64,000 nt of DNA from Streptomyces sp. NBC_01142 (lineage in GTDB: Bacteria; Actinomycetota; Actinomycetes; Streptomycetales; Streptomycetaceae). This document shows, piece after piece, positions 63,656 through 64,000 of the stretch; position 1 is the stretch's first letter; each line of letters starts with the position of its first letter. The notes below the pieces were generated by a model. That model saw only the letters and a program-made list of their open reading frames with translations. It had not been told where the DNA came from and did not search any database. The DNA is taken from positions 1,488,001 through 1,552,000 of the forward strand of contig NZ_JAPEOR010000001.1 in NCBI RefSeq assembly GCF_026341125.1. Reading direction: 5' to 3'. Both the position numbers and the translations under genes were made by a program.

Positions 63656-64000
63656 ATGACTGAAAAGACAGAGGGCGGCGATGTCCGCCTCTCCGGGATC
63701 AGCAAGACCTACGGCTCCTTCACGGCCGTGCAGCCTCTCGATCTGACCGTCCCGCAGGGCTCCTTCTTCGCCCTGCTCGGCGCGTCCGGCTGCGGAAAGA
63801 CCACCACGCTGCGGATGATCGCCGGCCTGGAGGATCCCACCTCCGGCAGCGTCTTCCTCGGCGACAAGGACGTCACCGACCTGCCGCCGTACAAGCGCCC
63901 GGTCAACACCGTCTTCCAGTCGTACGCGCTCTTCCCGCACCTCGACATCTACGAGAACGTCGCGTTCGGGCTGCGCCGCCGCGGCATCAAGTCGGTGAAG
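63656..64000 (+). CDS. potA: Polyamine ABC transporter ATP-binding protein, 5' part (runs off window)
   Basis: First 115 codons of an ABC ATPase of the PotA/FbpC group. Walker A is GASGCGKTT; the Q-loop reads VFQSYALFPHLDIYENVAFGLRRR. The remainder, including signature and Walker B, lies beyond the window. It begins 36 bp after the substrate-binding gene. Permeases are expected next. Confidence 0.93.
   Translation, partial: MTEKTEGGDVRLSGISKTYGSFTAVQPLDLTVPQGSFFALLGASGCGKTTTLRMIAGLEDPTSGSVFLGDKDVTDLPPYKRPVNTVFQSYALFPHLDIYENVAFGLRRRGIKSVK

Overview
This is a chromosomal segment from a Streptomyces-type actinomycete. The evidence is the very high GC content and frequent GTG starts, the sporulation sigma factor WhiG, and a gene order that matches the conserved Streptomyces core: tandem type I signal peptidases, a NUDIX gene, DUF2469, yraN, comM (yifB), dprA, whiG, an M23 peptidase, rpsB, tsf, pyrH, frr, cdsA and rlmN.

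The most striking feature is the left third (about 2.8-25 kb). The adjacent DNA-processing genes comM and dprA are each cut by a different mobile element. Element A (about 3886-11585, 7.7 kb) splits comM at its conserved LAANPCPCG motif. Element B (about 12656-24292, 11.6 kb) splits dprA inside its SGxAxGID signature. Both carry the same four-gene module, joined by 4-bp stop/start overlaps: a tyrosine recombinase with the full R/HxxR/H/Y set, a larger relative that has lost the first catalytic arginine and ends in a Cys cluster, a third recombinase of about 700 aa with a different Cys cluster, and a small helix-turn-helix/coiled-coil protein. This resembles recombinase-in-trio (RIT) and Tn554-type elements, but with a fixed fourth gene. 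Each element has its own short inverted terminal repeats. Element A also carries a two-TM protein divergent from an HTH-TPR regulator. Element B carries a TPR regulator divergent from an asparagine-synthetase-like gene, then a NUDIX hydrolase and a UDP-glucose-dehydrogenase-like gene.

From 25 to 39 kb the window is mostly core genome: whiG, a TetR regulator, an M23 peptidase ORF, the translation/nucleotide/phospholipid run rpsB-tsf-pyrH-frr-cdsA, rlmN, and a TPP-riboswitch-controlled thiamine ABC transporter (thiBPQ). From 39 to 46.6 kb there is a mixed accessory stretch: a SnoaL-like protein, an IS5-family remnant, an AraC regulator, a small secreted protein, an EamA-like transporter, a LOG-family protein, and an ABC transporter pair whose ATPase has an abnormal signature motif.

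From 46.8 to 64 kb the theme is polyamine/GABA metabolism. It contains a class III aminotransferase with its Lrp/AsnC regulator, two gamma-aminobutyraldehyde dehydrogenase-like genes, two polyamine-type solute-binding lipoproteins, and the start of a potA-like ATPase. Interspersed are a self-regulated DUF1304/TetR pair with two spaced operators, a penicillin-binding-like serine hydrolase, a two-component system, a GDPD, an adenosine deaminase, a DUF4190 protein and a NADAR protein.

No rRNA, tRNA or CRISPR array was seen. Start codons were chosen from Shine-Dalgarno sequences, overlaps, or a -10 box placed for leaderless transcription. Function calls rest on motifs read by eye, not on database searches.
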